Made by a program: the position numbers and the translations under genes. A stretch of DNA of 64,000 bases from assembly GCF_013752535.1 (NCBI RefSeq), contig NZ_CP058348.1, positions 1,922,001 to 1,986,000 of the forward strand. The letters are read 5' to 3'. This document shows positions 61,785 to 64,000 of this stretch, in pieces. Every line of letters begins with the position of its first letter. Position 1 is the stretch's first letter. The DNA comes from Bdellovibrio sp. KM01. Lineage in GTDB: Bacteria; Bdellovibrionota; Bdellovibrionia; Bdellovibrionales; Bdellovibrionaceae. The notes below the pieces were generated by a model. That model was not told where the DNA came from. It saw only the letters and a list, made by a program, of their open reading frames with translations, and ran no database searches.

Positions 61785-62739
61785 TTTACTTTGGGTTTTA
61801 CTATTCATAGTCTGCATGGGGGTGGGTTTCCTGCACGGGTACCTGCCCCAAGGCATTTCTAGGGACTATGTCTTACGTCCCACCAAAGTTCGCATCCTGG
61901 TAACGGATGAATCTCTTTTTCCAAAAAGTATTCAGGAAGAACTGGAAAACGATCTTCGCATTAAATTCGAAGTCACAGTCACTCGCGACTGGAATTCCAT
62001 TCAAGCAAAAGTGATCGCATCCCCTTCGCAAGACATTTTGCTTTTGCCATCCTACTGGGCGCACACGATGAACAGACAGAATCTTTTGTTTGTGACATCA
62101 GAAAATGCTTTGTCGCTAAAGATTGCACCGGACTTTCTGGATCCCGTTATCACAAAGCGCAGTCTTTATTTTTATCCTCTTTACTGGATGAAGACGGGCT
62201 TTAAAACTTCCGGCAACAACAGCTTTGAGGAATTTCTTAAAGACAAAAAAGCCACGACATTGTTTTTATTGAACGACGAAGACTTGTTGCTTAATCACTT
62301 CCAGATTTGGCAGGACAAAGGCTGGCTCGCTTTAGTTCAACAAAAAAAGATTCTCACTTTGCCACTGGATCAGTTGGTCTTGAATGATAAAGCCGAAGGC
62401 GCAAGAGAACTTCCCTTGAATGAATCAAATCCCGATCTAACAGTTCAGGATGACCTGAGTGCCCTTTTGGTGTGGGGAGCAGCTATCCCAGCCGCCTCTG
62501 ATAAAAAAGAGCTGGCAATCGAGATTCTGACCGCCTTAACGGCAAACTCCATTCAGGAACAAAACCTGATGAAGACACCGTTTAACAGCACTCTTCATGA
62601 ATTAACCACGCCGGTACTTCCACCACAAAGAAGAGCTACGCATATTCGTGAATTGAAATTAAAAGGCACAATCTTGATTGGCACTAAGAATTTGGAAGCA
62701 CCCAAAAAATTAAGAGATGAGTTTAATCTGATCTTATAA
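61771..62739 (+). CDS. Exported solute-binding-like protein
   Basis: A 322-residue protein with an N-terminal hydrophobic segment (residues 5-22), a signal peptide or anchor. The pattern I-L-L-L-P-S-Y-W near residue 90 and the two-lobe layout resemble spermidine/iron-type extracellular binding proteins, but identity is weak. It starts inside the nrdB gene (14-base overlap), so the two are probably co-transcribed, which is an unexpected partnership. Function unknown. Confidence 0.7.
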   Translation: MRRSNLLWVLLFIVCMGVGFLHGYLPQGISRDYVLRPTKVRILVTDESLFPKSIQEELENDLRIKFEVTVTRDWNSIQAKVIASPSQDILLLPSYWAHTMNRQNLLFVTSENALSLKIAPDFLDPVITKRSLYFYPLYWMKTGFKTSGNNSFEEFLKDKKATTLFLLNDEDLLLNHFQIWQDKGWLALVQQKKILTLPLDQLVLNDKAEGARELPLNESNPDLTVQDDLSALLVWGAAIPAASDKKELAIEILTALTANSIQEQNLMKTPFNSTLHELTTPVLPPQRRATHIRELKLKGTILIGTKNLEAPKKLRDEFNLIL

Positions 62740-63214
62740 CTGTATAGCGAGTCACAGCATTCCCACTCGTAGAAGGCGTGCTGTTCGCATCATATCCCGT
62801 CAACGTCAAAACAATCGCATTCGTACCGTTTCTTAAAGCGGAACCTTTAAGAACAATATTGAAGCGGCCATTGCGGCAAGTTCCGTAACCCGTCGCTGTA
62901 GAACCGGACATATCGTAAACCGCCGAAGCTGTTGCTGCCGCCCCATTCACTGTCACCGTGATTCGGTGAGTGGGAAAAGTCGAAGCATAACAAGCACCAC
63001 TCATCTCCACATAGCGTGCTGCCACGATAGAACCCAAGCTGTAAGCGTCAGCTACAAGCTGCAGTTCAGTCGAAGAAGGATCAGTATTCAATGTATGTGA
63101 ATTTGGATTCGAAGGATCATCCGTCAAAAGAGAATTATCTGACGTCGGTGCACAAGACACCAGAAGCGCCATCATCGCGAAACTGGTCGCGAATTTAGAT
63201 AAATCGGATTTCAT
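62723..63214 (-). CDS. Hypothetical lipoprotein
   Basis: A 163-residue protein with a lipoprotein signal ending in L-V-S-C at residue 21. A Ser/Thr/Asn-rich linker is followed by a beta-rich domain with Cys in G-A-C-Y-A-S and G-T-C-R-N-G that could pair. No family is recognised. It converges with the solute-binding-like gene, overlapping by 17 bases. Confidence 0.75.
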   Translation of the reverse strand: MKSDLSKFATSFAMMALLVSCAPTSDNSLLTDDPSNPNSHTLNTDPSSTELQLVADAYSLGSIVAARYVEMSGACYASTFPTHRITVTVNGAAATASAVYDMSGSTATGYGTCRNGRFNIVLKGSALRNGTNAIVLTLTGYDANSTPSTSGNAVTRYTVIRSD

Positions 63215-63264
63215 AGAAAGTCCCCCGTTCCTTTAGAATAAACGAGGGAGCGACCAGAACTGAA

Positions 63265-64000
63265 TCAATTTTTAGAAAAGTCCAGTTTTGAGACAATTTT
63301 CTGCTCGAGAGCAATGGGACTTAGGAATAAGAAGTATGTGGAAAGCATTATAGTCGCAAACGGCATAAGGCCCATAAAGATCCCGATTCCCAAGTGCATT
63401 CCCACTCCTATAAGCAACCAGATATGGCGGCTCTTATTCCAGATCACCATGGGCGGGAAATAGACTTCAAAAATGATCGTCATATACCCCAACACTGGAA
63501 TCACCCACGGGATCTGCCGTAAGAAACTAAAATCCACCGTCGTCATTTGGGGATTTGCTAGCACCGACCATAAAGCAGTTCCATCCCACCAACTATAACC
63601 TTTTAGTTTTTCCCAGCCGGTATAGGCATAGATCGCCATGATTTGAACCTGCATCATGCGAATCATCATGCTGGAAACCATGTCCGAAGGCCTAAAGGTT
63701 TTCTTTTTACGAATCAGATTCAGAACACTCAATCGTTCGCAGGAGTTCGTAAAGATCAGATAAAATAAGAATAGCGAACCAATCACATCGGCACCAAAGT
63801 GCGCGGGATAATTACGATTCAAAAATCCAATATTTATAATCCACGCGAGCGCCGTAAAAACCCGCCCACCAATACCCAGAGTTAACAGTGCAAACAAAAG
63901 CACAACCAGAATATTGATTTGCAGATTCATGGAATCAGGCCAAAAGTTCCAAGAAAACATCGGTCTGCCAAACTCTGGCAGAATCAAAAGAGCTTTTTCT
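63265..64000 (-). CDS. HTTM-like membrane protein, 5' end cut by window
   Basis: The frame stays open from 63265 to the window end; an internal TTG at 63987 is not a convincing start, so the true start is outside. The visible 240 residues hold about five or six helices and the W-E-K-L-K-G-Y-S-W-W-D-G-T-A-L motif, followed by M-H-L-G-I-G, which fit the HTTM (horizontally transferred transmembrane) domain related to vitamin K-dependent gamma-carboxylase. The usual reaction for bacterial members is unknown. Confidence 0.75.
   Translation of the reverse strand, partial: EKALLILPEFGRPMFSWNFWPDSMNLQINILVVLLFALLTLGIGGRVFTALAWIINIGFLNRNYPAHFGADVIGSLFLFYLIFTNSCERLSVLNLIRKKKTFRPSDMVSSMMIRMMQVQIMAIYAYTGWEKLKGYSWWDGTALWSVLANPQMTTVDFSFLRQIPWVIPVLGYMTIIFEVYFPPMVIWNKSRHIWLLIGVGMHLGIGIFMGLMPFATIMLSTYFLFLSPIALEQKIVSKLDFSKN

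Noticed and set aside
61353-61856. 167-codon open frame antisense to nrdB
   Set aside because: Mirror of a strongly conserved gene; composition is that of a shadow frame.

Overview
The window looks like chromosomal DNA from a predatory or gliding deltaproteobacterium-like organism, most likely Bdellovibrio or a close relative (Bdellovibrionota). This is inferred from gene content, not from a marker gene: a myxobacterial-type Agl/Glt motor and adhesin cluster, many secreted lipoproteins and TPR proteins, a very high share of exported proteins, and Gram-negative envelope genes (BamB, YfgM-like protein, porin-like barrels). I see no rRNA, tRNA, CRISPR array, transposase or prophage. The one mobile-type gene is a short tyrosine recombinase at 24003.

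Layout. 1-10.4 kb: envelope and hypothetical proteins, an rRNA uracil methyltransferase coupled to an exported 2H-phosphoesterase-like lipoprotein, a large M28 peptidase with a TolB-like propeller, and a run of esterase, KH protein, coiled-coil protein and TPR-like protein. 10.4-16.8 kb: an accessory island of four secreted proteins around an 800-base gene-free stretch rich in TTTAAA. One has an R-S-E ADP-ribosyltransferase-like core, one a nucleoside-phosphorylase-like domain and one a small toxin-like domain. All four carry a similar short Cys motif close to A-P-x-C-x-x-V-F, placed either just after the signal peptide or at the extreme C-terminus. 16.8-24.6 kb: housekeeping genes on the minus strand (bamB, yfgM-like, leucine dehydrogenase, ASCH protein, argS) plus a membrane-anchored HTH protein and the recombinase. 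25.1-28.3 kb: a 2OG-Fe(II) oxygenase-like protein with an NMT1/THI5-type ABC importer. 28.3-35.5 kb: the fatty-acid synthesis operon (yceD, rpmF, fabH, fabD, fabG, acpP, fabF), then rpiB and glyA. 35.8-44.1 kb: M23 and M14 peptidases, an outer-membrane barrel, a patatin, the Kup K+ transporter, an FMN reductase and a GYF-PilZ protein. 44.4-55.2 kb: ten collinear genes forming an Agl/Glt-like machine. 55.2-64 kb: a periplasmic binding protein, an MnmC-like methyltransferase, a radical SAM protein, nrdAB with an NrdR-like box, and three membrane or exported proteins, the last cut by the window edge.

How the genes work together. The 44.4-55.2 kb cluster has one TolQ-type and two TolR-type proteins (a proton-driven motor), a TonB/AgmX-type trans-periplasmic protein, exported TPR proteins, an outer-membrane barrel, an Ig-like lipoprotein and a VWA-domain lipoprotein that resembles a surface adhesin. 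The genes are joined by repeated ATGA overlaps, so they are probably one operon. The 10.4-16.8 kb island is the best candidate for something undescribed: secreted enzymes that may act on NAD or nucleosides and share a short Cys tag.
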